NCBI GenBank assembly: GCA_035359995.1
Contig: DAORZT010000004.1
Span: 17,638 to 81,637 of the forward strand
DNA length: 64,000 bases
Direction: 5' to 3'
From: JAKPCT01 sp029553165
GTDB taxonomy: Bacteria > Bacillota > UBA4882 > UBA8346
Part shown: in pieces, positions 1-9,129 of the stretch
Layout of the letters: every line of letters starts with the position of its first letter
Position numbering within the stretch: the first letter of the stretch is position 1
Notes under the pieces: generated by a model
Databases searched by the model: none
What the model saw: only the letters and a program-made list of their open reading frames with translations
What the model was told of the DNA's origin: nothing
Position numbers and translations under genes: made by a program

Positions 1-87
1 TATTACCTGAAAAACTGGGAGAAATTATTGTTAAGCACTAAATCTGTTTACCGGGTGGAGATTGATAGAAATCAAGAATGGGGGTAA
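1..87 (+). CDS. C-terminal fragment of an unidentified protein
   Basis: Frame 1 is open from the window edge to a TAA at 85-87 and reads 28 residues ending in VYRVEIDRNQEWG. Its stop lies 3 bases before the gpr start, which fits an operon. The shape of the tail is vaguely like the end of ComEC-type proteins, but that is only a guess. Frame 3 also reads LPEKLGEIIVKH before a stop at 39-41, so the reading frame itself is uncertain. Confidence 0.3.
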   Translation, partial: YYLKNWEKLLLSTKSVYRVEIDRNQEWG

Positions 88-90
88 ATA

Positions 91-1065
91 ATGGAAGAGT
101 ATCTTGAATTATTGGGAGAGATTCATACTGATTTAGCATTAGAGTCACGTGAGTTGGCTATGCAGCGTGGCGCCGGAAAGGAACCGGATGGAGTCAAGAC
201 CGAGACTCAACAAATGGGCGATACGGTAATAACCAGGGTAATTATTGAGACGGAAGAGGCTGGACGAAGTGTAGGTAAGGTTCCAGGGAATTATGTGACA
301 TTGGAAGCGCCGGGGTTACGAAGCCGTGATCGGGATAAGCAAGAAGAGATTGCCTTATTGGTCGCGAAGGAGATTGAAAACTTTATTGCCCGGTTAAAGA
401 TTCCCGATGAGTCACCCTGTTTAGTGATCGGTTTGGGAAATTGGGAAGCCACACCCGATGCGTTGGGTCCAAAAGTAGTTCAACATATCCTGGTAACACG
501 TCACTTAAACCATTTGACACCACCGGAGAAGAAAGATGGACTGCGCCCGGTTAGTGCAATTGCCCCAGGAGTCTTAGGTACGACCGGAATTGAGACGGGT
601 GAGATTGTAATGGGTGTGGTTCAACGAACCCGACCAGGTTTTATTGTTGTTATTGATGCGTTAGCATCACGCAGCACAACGAGAGTGGGAAGTGCGATCC
701 AAATTGCTGATGCTGGAATTCATCCGGGTTCGGGTTTGGGAAATAAGCGAATTGGAATTACACCCCAAACAATGGGTATTCCAGTAATAGCGATTGGGGT
801 ACCAACGGTTGTTGAAGCTGGTACGATCATTCACGATGCAGTTGTTGAGATTGTTAAACGCGATCCTTCATTGGTCCATCCTAAAGCCGTAAATGAACGG
901 GCAATAATTGAACGGGTTTTGTCCCCGTATATGAGTAGTTTAATCGTAACTCCAAAAGAGATCGATGTGATGATCGAAGATTTATCAAAAGTAGTTTCCG
1001 GAGCGCTTAATATTGCATTGCATCCGGCGATCAGTCCGGACGAAGTATTTCGTTATTTAAATTAA
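91..1065 (+). CDS. gpr: Germination protease GPR (SASP-specific, peptidase A25)
   Basis: GPR degrades small acid-soluble spore proteins in the spore core during germination. The 324-residue length is close to the usual 320-370. Visible family landmarks are the N-terminal TDLALESREL segment, the KVPGNYVTLEAPGL segment near residue 65, the LGNWEATPDALGP block near 115, the PGVLGTTGIETGEIV block near 155, and the VVIDALASR and GIHPGSGLGNKR segments. The family is made as a zymogen that loses an N-terminal propeptide. A GGGGG ribosome site sits just upstream of the ATG. A likely substrate gene lies at 39057-39224. The usual neighbour spoIIP is absent; two unknown small genes follow instead. Confidence 0.95.
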   Translation: MEEYLELLGEIHTDLALESRELAMQRGAGKEPDGVKTETQQMGDTVITRVIIETEEAGRSVGKVPGNYVTLEAPGLRSRDRDKQEEIALLVAKEIENFIARLKIPDESPCLVIGLGNWEATPDALGPKVVQHILVTRHLNHLTPPEKKDGLRPVSAIAPGVLGTTGIETGEIVMGVVQRTRPGFIVVIDALASRSTTRVGSAIQIADAGIHPGSGLGNKRIGITPQTMGIPVIAIGVPTVVEAGTIIHDAVVEIVKRDPSLVHPKAVNERAIIERVLSPYMSSLIVTPKEIDVMIEDLSKVVSGALNIALHPAISPDEVFRYLN

Positions 1066-1165
1066 ATATCTTTTGTTCTAAATTATCTTTTTTAACATAC
1101 TAACTTAGGTGAAAGCACTTTATTATGGAAGTGAATTTGATTATCATCTAAGGAGGTGTAGTTTA

Positions 1166-1816
1166 ATGAAGATTTTTAGAGCAAGACTAAAGATCCACCT
1201 TTTTTATGGGGCGATCTTTTTTTTATTAGGATTTAGCGGAGTACTTTTAAACCGGGAACTGTCTTATCGTTTGATTGCGGAGCGTTTTAATCTGTTAACG
1301 GAAGATTTGAAAGTATATTCTGATTTGGATTGGGATTCAGAGCGGACTGTTCCGGTATTTAATAATGAAATTGATGCAACCAAAGCAAAGTTATATTTAC
1401 TATATTATCCGGGAATAGATCCGGCATTCATTAAAGAAATCAGTGCAATTGCAGTAAATTCGGCAAATGAAATAATTTTAACAGGAATAGAACCAGGCCA
1501 AAATTTAGAAACTAAATTAGTAGAAATTATCAAAACCAATCAATCAGTGATCGGATTGAAGGTAAATGATGCGGATGATCTTTTTGAGTATCAGTTGTAC
1601 TTTACTGTCAGACTGGATGAAGCAGAGTTAATCCAAGCGTTTTTGCAATTCAGTAACCGGTTAAATGATTGGAAAGTAAGCAAACTGATCGTCAATCGTC
1701 AACACAGCTTCTATCAGGTTCGGTGGCTTTCCAGTCCGGATCAAACAGACTTTAAAGCAGTTGTTGAGTGTCTTGTTAACCTGCAAAACAATCATTCCAA
1801 CCGAAAAAGAATTTAA
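1166..1816 (+). CDS. Unknown protein with one N-terminal membrane anchor
   Basis: I do not recognise this 216-residue protein. The start at 1166 is chosen because AGGAGGTG (1151-1158) lies 7 bases upstream; the open frame extends back to 1109 without a ribosome site. Residues about 10-30 form one hydrophobic segment (FYGAIFFLLGFSGVLL) preceded by basic residues, so a single-pass anchor with an extracytoplasmic mixed alpha/beta domain is likely. There are no cysteines in the body that would suggest a metal site. It lies between gpr and murJ and ends 22 bases before another membrane-anchored small protein, so the two are probably cotranscribed. A sporulation role would be guesswork from position. 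Confidence 0.6.
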   Translation: MKIFRARLKIHLFYGAIFFLLGFSGVLLNRELSYRLIAERFNLLTEDLKVYSDLDWDSERTVPVFNNEIDATKAKLYLLYYPGIDPAFIKEISAIAVNSANEIILTGIEPGQNLETKLVEIIKTNQSVIGLKVNDADDLFEYQLYFTVRLDEAELIQAFLQFSNRLNDWKVSKLIVNRQHSFYQVRWLSSPDQTDFKAVVECLVNLQNNHSNRKRI

Positions 1817-1838
1817 ACACATATTCAAGGAGGTTCGA

Positions 1839-2162
1839 TTGAAAACATTTGTAAAAATGACAATGGTAATTGTATTAATAGCAATCTTTGCCTTGTTTAG
1901 CTTGGTGATTGCAACCCGCAATCTCCGTTCTCTGCTGGGCAGGGAGAAGTTTGCTAACCATAAAATAGCGACTAATCTAATGAAGGTTGAAAGTAAAGTA
2001 TTTCAGATAATTGATCATCACAGTGAACAGATCAATGCTAAAGTAATACGAAACATTAATTTCACTGCAATTAAAGAGCATTGTCTGCTCCGATTTCAAG
2101 CAGTTAATCTCTGGATTAGAACCCGGTTTGATACACTTGTTACTTATATTAATATGTTATGA
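1839..2162 (+). CDS. Small unknown single-pass membrane protein
   Basis: This 107-residue protein starts at TTG 1839, 5 bases after AAGGAGG (1827-1833). The open frame continues upstream to 1761, but that would overlap the preceding gene. Residues about 5-22 (VKMTMVIVLIAIFALFSLV) form a membrane segment, followed by a basic amphipathic tail. No domain is recognised. Together with the preceding gene it forms a two-gene unit of anchored proteins between gpr and murJ. Confidence 0.5.
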   Translation: MKTFVKMTMVIVLIAIFALFSLVIATRNLRSLLGREKFANHKIATNLMKVESKVFQIIDHHSEQINAKVIRNINFTAIKEHCLLRFQAVNLWIRTRFDTLVTYINML

Positions 2163-2233
2163 AATTGGACTGGGCCTGCAGGATAAAACCGTTTTATGGT
2201 GAATAGTTAGAGTTTGTGAAAGGAGTAGGTTTT

Positions 2234-3811
2234 ATGTTGGCAGAGAAGTCCACTGAACGGGCGGCAAAAGCTGCCGGAATGATCTCATTAATGTTTTTGT
2301 TGAGCCGGATTTTAGGATTGGTCCGTGAAAGTGTCGCTGGAAGAATCTTTGGCTCCTATAATATGGATGTCTTTTTTTCAGCGTTTATTATACCGGATTT
2401 AATGTATAATCTGTTGGTTGGAGGAGCGCTTTCGGCCGGTTTGATCCCCATCTTTACGGAGTATCTGACTAAGGGCGAAGAGGAAGAAGGCTGGAAAGTT
2501 GCCAGTACTTTTATCAACATCACTTTATTGCTTTTGTTGTGCTTTACTGTCCTGGGAGTAGTTTTTGCCGATTGGGTTGCTTTTTTGGAGGCACCCGATT
2601 TTCCAGCGGATAAGATGGCATCGTTGGTCAAATTGACCAGAGTGATGTTTCCGGCGGTCTGTTTTACCGCGTTAGCCGGATTAACAGGCGGAATCCTCAA
2701 TTCGTATCAACATTTTTTTGCGCCGGCTTTCGGATCAAACTTTTATAATGTAGCAATAATTTTAGGGGCTATAATTTTAGGTCCAAAGTTAGCGATTGTA
2801 GGGATGGGTTTAGGAGTTGTTGCAGGTTCATTTGGTAACTTTCTGATCCAGGCGGGTTTTTTAAAGAGCAGGGGCGGTAAGTACTACCGGCCATTTTATA
2901 TTGATCTCAAAAATCCCGGTTTTATTAGAATGATCAAATTAATCCTGCCGGCATTGGTAGGGTTATCGGCGGCGCAGGTTAATATCTGGATAACCAATGC
3001 CATGGCTTCGTCTTTTGAATCCGGGAGTATCACAGCTTTACGTTATGCAAACCGTTTAATCCAGATGCCAATTGGAATCTTTGCTGCAGGAATTGCAATG
3101 GCTTTTTTTCCTCTGTTATCAAGATTGGCAAGCGATAACAAGATGGACTCATTTAAAGATACATTAGCGCTTGCTTTGAAATATATCTTTTTTATTATGA
3201 TCCCATCAGCGATTGGATTGATTATCCTTCGTTATCCAATCATGAAGCTGATCTTTGAAGGCCAAAAATTGACACCGCACGATACCATTTTGGCCTCTAA
3301 TGCTTTATTGTTTTATAGTATTGCAATTTTTGCCCATGCAGCAATCTTATTATTACCCCGTGCTTTTTACGCATTGCAGGACACTAAAACTCCGGTTTTA
3401 GTCAGTGTCAGTTCAATAACAGTCAGTATTTTGTTAAACTGGTTGTTTAAGAATTATACCGGTATGGGTATTGGTGGTTTTGCGCTTTCCTTCTCGATTA
3501 TGGGGTTGATCAATATGATTGCCTTATTAATCATTTTAAGACGTAAAATTGATGGTATCCGCGGGCGGACGATCTTCAATTCGTTTATTAAAACCAGTAT
3601 TGCTGCCGCGATAATGGGTGTGGCCATTTTGATTATCAAGTGGATAATCATAAGTTTTGTACCGGTGAGCGGTCATGGCGAGGCAGCATTGATCGTTGTC
3701 TTTGGAATGATCTTTGGAATTATTGTTTATTTTCTGGCTGCCTGGCTGTTGAAGATCAATGAGATGGAGATGGTAATAAATATTATTAAGAATAAATTGT
3801 TACGAAAGTGA
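2234..3811 (+). CDS. murJ: Lipid II flippase MurJ
   Basis: MurJ moves the peptidoglycan precursor lipid II across the cytoplasmic membrane. The product has 525 residues, about 14 hydrophobic segments, and the family opening AAGMISLMFLLSRILGLVRE followed by DVFFSAFIIPDLMYNLLVGG. The ATG at 2234 is preferred over the in-frame GTG at 2216 because AAAGGAG (2218-2224) is correctly spaced only for 2234. The stop overlaps the GTG of the LysE-type gene by 4 bases, which suggests translational coupling. Bacteria often carry several MurJ paralogues, so which lipid substrate this copy handles is not certain. Confidence 0.93.
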   Translation: MLAEKSTERAAKAAGMISLMFLLSRILGLVRESVAGRIFGSYNMDVFFSAFIIPDLMYNLLVGGALSAGLIPIFTEYLTKGEEEEGWKVASTFINITLLLLLCFTVLGVVFADWVAFLEAPDFPADKMASLVKLTRVMFPAVCFTALAGLTGGILNSYQHFFAPAFGSNFYNVAIILGAIILGPKLAIVGMGLGVVAGSFGNFLIQAGFLKSRGGKYYRPFYIDLKNPGFIRMIKLILPALVGLSAAQVNIWITNAMASSFESGSITALRYANRLIQMPIGIFAAGIAMAFFPLLSRLASDNKMDSFKDTLALALKYIFFIMIPSAIGLIILRYPIMKLIFEGQKLTPHDTILASNALLFYSIAIFAHAAILLLPRAFYALQDTKTPVLVSVSSITVSILLNWLFKNYTGMGIGGFALSFSIMGLINMIALLIILRRKIDGIRGRTIFNSFIKTSIAAAIMGVAILIIKWIIISFVPVSGHGEAALIVVFGMIFGIIVYFLAAWLLKINEMEMVINIIKNKLLRK

Positions 3812-4527
3812 GACCACTTGATATGGGAGTACTGCAGCTTTTTATTGAAGCTTTCATTGTTGGCCTTTCCGGTGCGTTAGCTCCGGGGCCGCTATTGACT
3901 TATACAATTAAAACTTCATATCAAAAAGGTTTTTGGGTTGGTCCTAAGGTTATTTTGGGTCATGCCTTGGCAGAAACAGCATTGATAACTTTATTATTGT
4001 TAGGTTTTGCTAAATATTTAAATAATGATACTGTCAAGATCAGCCTGTGTCTGGTTGGAGGGTTGATCCTGGCGCTGATTGGTTACGACTTAATTTGGAA
4101 GGAGCGGAAGCAAAGTAATAATCAATATTCGGAGGAGGCTGCGGTCAGTGAGGTAAAACAACCAAAACTGACTACAATGGGCCCGTTTTTTACCGGAGTC
4201 TTCCTTTCAACGATTAATCCCTATTGGATGTTATGGTGGGCGATCATTGGTTTGGCATATATTGAACGGGCGCTCCGATATGGTTTTTTTGGGGTGGCAG
4301 TCTTTTTTACCGGACATATTTTGTCGGACTTTATTTGGTATACTCTGGTTTCAGGTTCAATAACATTTGGCAGTCGTCTGTTATCATCACGCTTTTATAA
4401 TAAACTGTTGTTAATTTGTGGCCTGTTTATGCTGTTTTTAGCAGTGTCATTTATATACGATGGGTTGAGACATTTAGCGGTTTGGACTAAGGTGATTGAC
4501 CTGTTTAACGAAGTTAAAATGATCTAA
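3808..4527 (+). CDS. LysE/RhtB-family amino acid exporter
   Basis: The 239-residue protein has about six membrane segments and the family opening with SGALAPGPLLTYTIKTS and a later TINPYWMLWWAIIG block, as in LysE/RhtB exporters that pump amino acids or small metabolites outward. The substrate cannot be read from sequence. The GTG at 3808 overlaps the murJ stop; an ATG at 3823 (residue 6) is an alternative start. A hydrophilic loop around residues 95-117 separates the two membrane halves. Confidence 0.8.
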   Translation: MRPLDMGVLQLFIEAFIVGLSGALAPGPLLTYTIKTSYQKGFWVGPKVILGHALAETALITLLLLGFAKYLNNDTVKISLCLVGGLILALIGYDLIWKERKQSNNQYSEEAAVSEVKQPKLTTMGPFFTGVFLSTINPYWMLWWAIIGLAYIERALRYGFFGVAVFFTGHILSDFIWYTLVSGSITFGSRLLSSRFYNKLLLICGLFMLFLAVSFIYDGLRHLAVWTKVIDLFNEVKMI

Positions 4528-4564
4528 CGCTTTAGTTACAATATTGTTTGAGTCTAATTAAGTG

Positions 4565-4594
4565 TTGCTTGGGATCGAATGCGAGTGATATAAT
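4565..4594 (+). promoter_or_regulatory. Predicted sigma-A promoter of lepA
   Basis: TTGCTT (4565-4570) and TATAAT (4589-4594) are separated by 18 bases, and the latter lies 44 bases before the chosen lepA start. Confidence 0.55.
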
Positions 4595-4638
4595 ATTAAT
4601 TTGATAGTATTTTGAATCTGTTGGAGGTATTGAAGTTT

Positions 4639-6438
4639 TTGATACAGACACACATTCGTAATTTTTGCATCATCGCTCATATTGATCATGGTAAATCGAC
4701 TTTAGCGGATCGATTGTTGGAATATACCGGTGCTTTAAGTGAACGCGAGATGACGGAACAAGTCCTGGATTCGATGGATCTGGAACGGGAACGTGGTATT
4801 ACAATTAAGGCTCAAGCAGTTCGTCTTGAGTATGTGGCAAAGAACAATCAAAAGTATATTCTTAATCTGATCGATACTCCCGGACATGTGGACTTTACCT
4901 ATGAGGTTTCCCGTTCATTAGCTGCTTGTGACGGAGCGTTGTTAATTGTTGATGCTACTCAAGGTGTTGAAGCACAAACGATTGCTAATCTTTATTTAGC
5001 ATTAGAACATGATCTGGACATCATTCCGGTGATTAATAAGATTGATCTTCCCAGCGCGGAACCGGATCGGGTCAAAGCAGAGATTAATGAGATTATTGGT
5101 ATTCCGCCCGAAGAATGTATTTTAACCAGTGCCAAAACCGGTGAAGGGATTATTGATATTTTAGAAGCAATTGTTAACCGGATCAAACCGCCCAAAGGAG
5201 ATCAACGGTTACCGTTAAGAGCCTTAATCTTTGACTCGCATTTTGATTCCTATCGGGGGGTTATCGCTTATTGTAGAATCTTCGAAGGTAAACTTAAAGT
5301 CGGCGATAAGATCAGAATGATGGCAACCGGTAAGGAATTTGAGGTTAACGCGTTAGGGACATTCAGACCAATGATGGTTCCGGCAAACGAATTGGTTGCC
5401 GGAGAGGTTGGATTTGTAACTGCTTCAATGAAAAATGTTAATGATACTCAGGTTGGTGATACAATTACCACTGTAGATAATCCAGCGTTGATCCCATTGG
5501 AAGGTTATCGCGCGGTACAACCAATGGTGTATTGCGGTTTATATCCGGTTGACAATGCTGATTATGATGACTTACGTGACGCATTGGAGAAATTAAAGTT
5601 AAATGATGCTTCATTGGTTTTCGAACCGGAGAACTCAATTGCCCTTGGTTTTGGTTTCCGTTGTGGTTTTCTGGGTTTATTGCATATGGAGATCATTCAA
5701 GAACGTTTAGAACGTGAGTATGGATTGAGTTTAATCGCAACAGCACCAAGTGTTGTTTATAAGGTTTTTCGGACCGATGGTGATGTGATGGAGATCTCTA
5801 ACCCTGCCGAACTGCCTGCTCCAAACTATGTTGATCATCTTGAAGAGCCATATGTTAAAGCGACGATTATTCTTCCCAGTGAATATGTGGGGACAATCAT
5901 GGAGTTGTGCCAGGAAAAACGTGGGACATTTAAGAATATGGAGTATTTAACGGAGACCAGGGTGTTGTTAACCTATGAGTTGCCACTGGCCGAGATTCTT
6001 TTAGACTTCTTTGACAAGTTAAAGTCACGGTCCCGCGGTTATGCTTCTCTTGACTACGAATATTTAGGGCATCGTGAGTCGGCTCTGGTGAAGATGGATA
6101 TTTTGCTTAACGGAAAGATTGTTGATGCTTTATCGGCAATTGTGCACCGTGATAAAGCTTACCAACGGGGACGACAGTTGGCCGAAAAATTAAAAGAGAT
6201 CATCCCGCGACAAATGTTTGAGGTTCCGATTCAGGCGGCAATCGGTAATAAAGTAATTGCGCGCGAGACAGTTAAAGCCTTACGCAAAGATGTACTTGCC
6301 AAATGTTATGGTGGTGACATTTCACGGAAACGAAAGCTGTTGGAGAAGCAAAAAGAGGGTAAGAAACGGATGAAACAGTTAGGAACGGTTGAAGTACCGC
6401 AGGAGGCTTTTTTAGCGGTGTTGAAGATAGAAGACTAA
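4639..6438 (+). CDS. lepA: Elongation factor 4 (LepA), ribosome back-translocase GTPase
   Basis: LepA is a translational GTPase that acts on stalled or mistranslocated ribosomes. The 599-residue product has the P-loop AHIDHGKST (residues 13-21), the RGITIK switch I block, DTPGHVDF, and NKIDLP, followed by EF-G-like domains and the LepA-specific C-terminal domain ending GTVEVPQEAFLAVLK. The TTG at 4639 is chosen because GGAGG (4623-4627) lies 11 bases upstream. In many Firmicutes lepA precedes hemW and hrcA, and that order is kept here with one minus-strand gene inserted. Confidence 0.96.
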   Translation: MIQTHIRNFCIIAHIDHGKSTLADRLLEYTGALSEREMTEQVLDSMDLERERGITIKAQAVRLEYVAKNNQKYILNLIDTPGHVDFTYEVSRSLAACDGALLIVDATQGVEAQTIANLYLALEHDLDIIPVINKIDLPSAEPDRVKAEINEIIGIPPEECILTSAKTGEGIIDILEAIVNRIKPPKGDQRLPLRALIFDSHFDSYRGVIAYCRIFEGKLKVGDKIRMMATGKEFEVNALGTFRPMMVPANELVAGEVGFVTASMKNVNDTQVGDTITTVDNPALIPLEGYRAVQPMVYCGLYPVDNADYDDLRDALEKLKLNDASLVFEPENSIALGFGFRCGFLGLLHMEIIQERLEREYGLSLIATAPSVVYKVFRTDGDVMEISNPAELPAPNYVDHLEEPYVKATIILPSEYVGTIMELCQEKRGTFKNMEYLTETRVLLTYELPLAEILLDFFDKLKSRSRGYASLDYEYLGHRESALVKMDILLNGKIVDALSAIVHRDKAYQRGRQLAEKLKEIIPRQMFEVPIQAAIGNKVIARETVKALRKDVLAKCYGGDISRKRKLLEKQKEGKKRMKQLGTVEVPQEAFLAVLKIED

Positions 6439-6460
6439 TAAATAGGTAAGAGTAATCGAG

Positions 6461-6785
6461 GATGGGGCTATTTATTTTAGAAGAATCGCAATTTAGGGTG
6501 ATATTTTTTAGGTAGCGATTCTTCAACTCGAAGAAGAATATTAGTAGGCGGGCTCATTCAAGGATGGGGCTACTCATTTTAGAAGAATTGTTTGAAGTGA
6601 GTGGGTTTTGAGAGAAACAATTCTTCAACTCGAAGAAGAATATTAGTAGGCGGGTTCATTCAAGGATGGGGCTATTTATTTTAGAAGAATCGCAATTTGG
6701 GGTGATATTTTTTAGGTAGCGATTCTTCAAATCGAAGAAGCTTATTAAAAGGGTGAAATTTTTTAGAAGGCGATTTTTTGACTGT
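6461..6785 (+). repeat. Three 102-bp tandem repeats with conserved, covarying hairpins
   Basis: Units begin at 6461, 6563 and 6665 with GATGGGGCTA, exactly 102 bases apart, and a degenerate partial unit follows at about 6750-6785. Each unit holds a stem: GAAGAATCGC/GCGATTCTTC at 6480-6489/6515-6524, GAAGAATTGTTT/AAACAATTCTTC at 6582-6593/6615-6626, and again the first type at 6684-6693/6719-6728. The middle unit changes both arms so pairing is preserved. The 3' arm can also pair with the following GAAGAAGAAT, giving an alternative hairpin. The repeats lie just downstream of lepA and carry no convincing coding frame. Confidence 0.8.
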
Positions 6786-6820
6786 TAGAGTCAGCGTGAA
6801 GTTTTAAAATTAACCAGTAA

Positions 6821-6842
6821 AAAAACCGGAAAACCGGTTTTT
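6821..6842. terminator. Bidirectional intrinsic terminator
   Basis: AAAAACCGG and CCGGTTTTT flank a four-base loop, with A and T runs on the two sides, between the lepA repeat region and the convergent gene that ends at 6842. Confidence 0.8.
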
Positions 6843-7681
6843 TATATTGTTATTTTAGGTATTTTATTGTTTTTGGGGCGAATCGGTTTTTTCAAGTATT
6901 GGTTGAGATTATTAAGGCTAAGTATTTGGTCGTTTAGCTGGGTCATCTCCAATATAGCAGTAGTATTCGGGTATTGTTTGCTGATTTTTTTGATGAGATC
7001 TCCCCACCAGGTCAGATTGGCTGTTATCGGAAAATGGCGGTCAAGGAGACGGTCATTATCATGGAAGTGGAAGTGTGATACCCGATCCATCATGAGTAGG
7101 GAATCAATTGCTACATTTGCTTGTAAAGCATGACCAATATCTAAAGTTAAACCGAATTCTGGCTCTGGAAATAACCATAATAACTCCTGAAAACGTGAGC
7201 CATCAGCAGTACCAGGATGGTAGTCAGGATCAGCGGGCATGTTCTCAATTAAAAGCTTTACTCCTAATTTACGGGCTTCGTTAAGTAAACGGCCGATCGC
7301 TTCTTCCTCATAACGGTGATTTTCAATGTGATCTGGTAGGTTGGGATCGAGCGTTGTCGGATGAAAAGTGATCAGTTTGATCTGTAATTCCGCAGCCAAT
7401 CGCATACAGTTTAAGATCTTGCTGTATGAAAGTTCGCGCAGTGTTGGATCAACGGAGCCAAGACGGCAGCCAACAAAGGGAGCATGCATTGTAAAGTTAA
7501 ATTGATAACGTTCCTGATAGATCCGTAATGTCTGTTTTTGCGATTGGTTATAGGTGAAGTGCGGTGTTAGATACCGCGGATCGGCATGGAGTTCAATTGT
7601 CCGGAAATTACCGGCGACAGTTGCCAGATATTCTGCTAAAGGAATATTGGTAATGATTCTTGATCCCAGGTTAAATGGCAT
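6842..7681 (-). CDS. Sugar phosphate isomerase/epimerase-like TIM-barrel protein (AP endonuclease family 2 fold)
   Basis: The 279-residue protein resembles the xylose-isomerase-like TIM barrel family. Metal-ligand-like segments include FTMHAPFVG, KLITFHPTT, KLLIENMPADPDYH, FGLTLDIGHALQ and HFHFHDND, in the order expected for a divalent-metal active site. The substrate is unknown. The ATG at 7681 is chosen because GAAAGAGG lies about 10 bases upstream; an in-frame start at 7723 has no ribosome site. It is transcribed against lepA and hemW, so it interrupts an otherwise common lepA-hemW order. Confidence 0.78.
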   Translation of the reverse strand: MPFNLGSRIITNIPLAEYLATVAGNFRTIELHADPRYLTPHFTYNQSQKQTLRIYQERYQFNFTMHAPFVGCRLGSVDPTLRELSYSKILNCMRLAAELQIKLITFHPTTLDPNLPDHIENHRYEEEAIGRLLNEARKLGVKLLIENMPADPDYHPGTADGSRFQELLWLFPEPEFGLTLDIGHALQANVAIDSLLMMDRVSHFHFHDNDRLLDRHFPITANLTWWGDLIKKISKQYPNTTAILEMTQLNDQILSLNNLNQYLKKPIRPKNNKIPKITI

Positions 7682-7802
7682 GATTAAGCGACCTCTTTCA
7701 ATTGTAGCTGGTGTTGTAATCAATATACATTAGTTGCCTGAAGAGATCAATTAATAAATAGTTAATAATCATTGGTTGTTATTGATGGAGGCGATCCGGC
7801 TT

Positions 7803-8948
7803 TTGGGTAATGAATTTGGAATCTACGTTCACTTTCCTTTCTGTAAAAAAAAGTGTGATTATTGTGACTTTAATTCCTACGCCGGTCTGGACAGTTTGAT
7901 GTCAGCTTATACAGTGGCTCTGATCAAAGAGATAGAGCGCTACTTGCCCCAGTCCCGTTCAGTTAGAACGATTTATTGTGGTGGCGGGACACCAAGTTAC
8001 TTTATTACTGAATTCTTAATTTATATCTTAAACTATATTCGCGAGCATTTTTTTCTTAGCAGAGATCAGATTGAGACTACCTTGGAGATCAATCCGGGAA
8101 CCATCAATCTGCAATCACTGGTGGAACTTAGGAATGCCGGTGTGAACCGGTTAAGTATTGGATTACAGGCCACTCAGGATGAGTTGTTAAAACGTATTGG
8201 AAGGGTCCATACTTGGGATGATTTTTGCTTCACATATCATTTGGCGCGTGATGTGGGTTTCAATAATATTGGTCTTGATCTGATCTTTGGATTGCCAGGG
8301 CAGACCTTGACGGAATGGAAAGAAACATTAGCTAAGGTAGTAAACTTAAGTCCGAATCATATTTCGGCATATGCGCTTCAGGTTGAGTCCGGAACTAAGC
8401 TTGCTGCTAAAGTGGAAGCAGGTGAATTTATATTACCGTCGGAAGATGAAGTGGCAGCGATGATGGCTTATACAATGGAGACTCTGCCGTTGGCAGGATA
8501 TGAACATTATGAAATATCAAATTATGCTAAGCCCGGATTTCGCTCCGAACATAATCTGAATTACTGGCTGGGGCGTGATTATCTGGGTTTTGGAGCCGGA
8601 GCTTTTTCGACCTTTCAAGGGAAACGCTATTGCAATCTCCATCATCCCCAGGAATATATTAATGCTTTAAAATATGACCAATCGTTAATTGTTGAAAGTG
8701 AAATTATAGATGAACAATTGGCTTTAAAAGAACGGTTGATGCTGGGGCTGCGGTTGGCAGATGGGGTTAATTTAAATGAATTTCGTAGATCGTTGGTGCC
8801 AACATCTTTTGGGAGATTGGAACGGGAAATTGATGAATTAGTCAATCTGGGACTGATCAGACGTTTTGACAATACAATTCAATTAACAACTAATGCGATG
8901 ATGATCAGTAATTCGATTATCAGTCGGTTACTGTCAGTTTGGTCATGA
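7803..8948 (+). CDS. hemW: Radical SAM heme chaperone HemW
   Basis: HemW is a radical SAM protein that binds heme and delivers it to respiratory proteins; it was formerly annotated as an oxygen-independent coproporphyrinogen oxidase. The cluster motif C14-x3-C18-x2-C21 reads CKKKCDYCDFNSY; the tyrosine-cysteine-aspartate-phenylalanine form is HemW-like rather than HemN-like. The GGGTPS, INPGT and RLSIGLQ segments follow, with a HemN C-terminal region. The TTG at 7803 fits GGAGG at 7787-7791; ATG 7785 lies inside that site and lacks one of its own. Confidence 0.9.
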   Translation: MGNEFGIYVHFPFCKKKCDYCDFNSYAGLDSLMSAYTVALIKEIERYLPQSRSVRTIYCGGGTPSYFITEFLIYILNYIREHFFLSRDQIETTLEINPGTINLQSLVELRNAGVNRLSIGLQATQDELLKRIGRVHTWDDFCFTYHLARDVGFNNIGLDLIFGLPGQTLTEWKETLAKVVNLSPNHISAYALQVESGTKLAAKVEAGEFILPSEDEVAAMMAYTMETLPLAGYEHYEISNYAKPGFRSEHNLNYWLGRDYLGFGAGAFSTFQGKRYCNLHHPQEYINALKYDQSLIVESEIIDEQLALKERLMLGLRLADGVNLNEFRRSLVPTSFGRLEREIDELVNLGLIRRFDNTIQLTTNAMMISNSIISRLLSVWS

Positions 8949-9032
8949 CAGTTAAAATTATTGATTAATTAAGTGAATTTGATGGGTTGAGTTTTGGTAA
9001 TTATTAATCTAATTTTAAAAGTTAAACCCCCT

Positions 9033-9061
9033 TGACAAACCAGCATAGCAGTGATATTTTT
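9033..9061 (+). promoter_or_regulatory. Predicted sigma-A promoter of the hrcA operon
   Basis: TTGACA (9033-9038) and TATTTT (9056-9061) are separated by 17 bases, immediately upstream of the CIRCE operator. Confidence 0.75.
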
Positions 9062-9069
9062 TAAATAGA

Positions 9070-9096
9070 TTAGCACTCGGCATCAAAGAGTGCTAA
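9070..9096 (+). promoter_or_regulatory. CIRCE operator (HrcA binding site)
   Basis: A perfect TTAGCACTC, nine-base spacer, GAGTGCTAA inverted repeat matches the CIRCE consensus. It lies 8 bases after the -10 element and 33 bases before hrcA, so HrcA should repress the whole heat-shock operon, including the chaperonin gene. Confidence 0.97.
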
Positions 9097-9129
9097 CAAA
9101 ACCTTTCACTACGAAGTGAGGTGCTTTCC

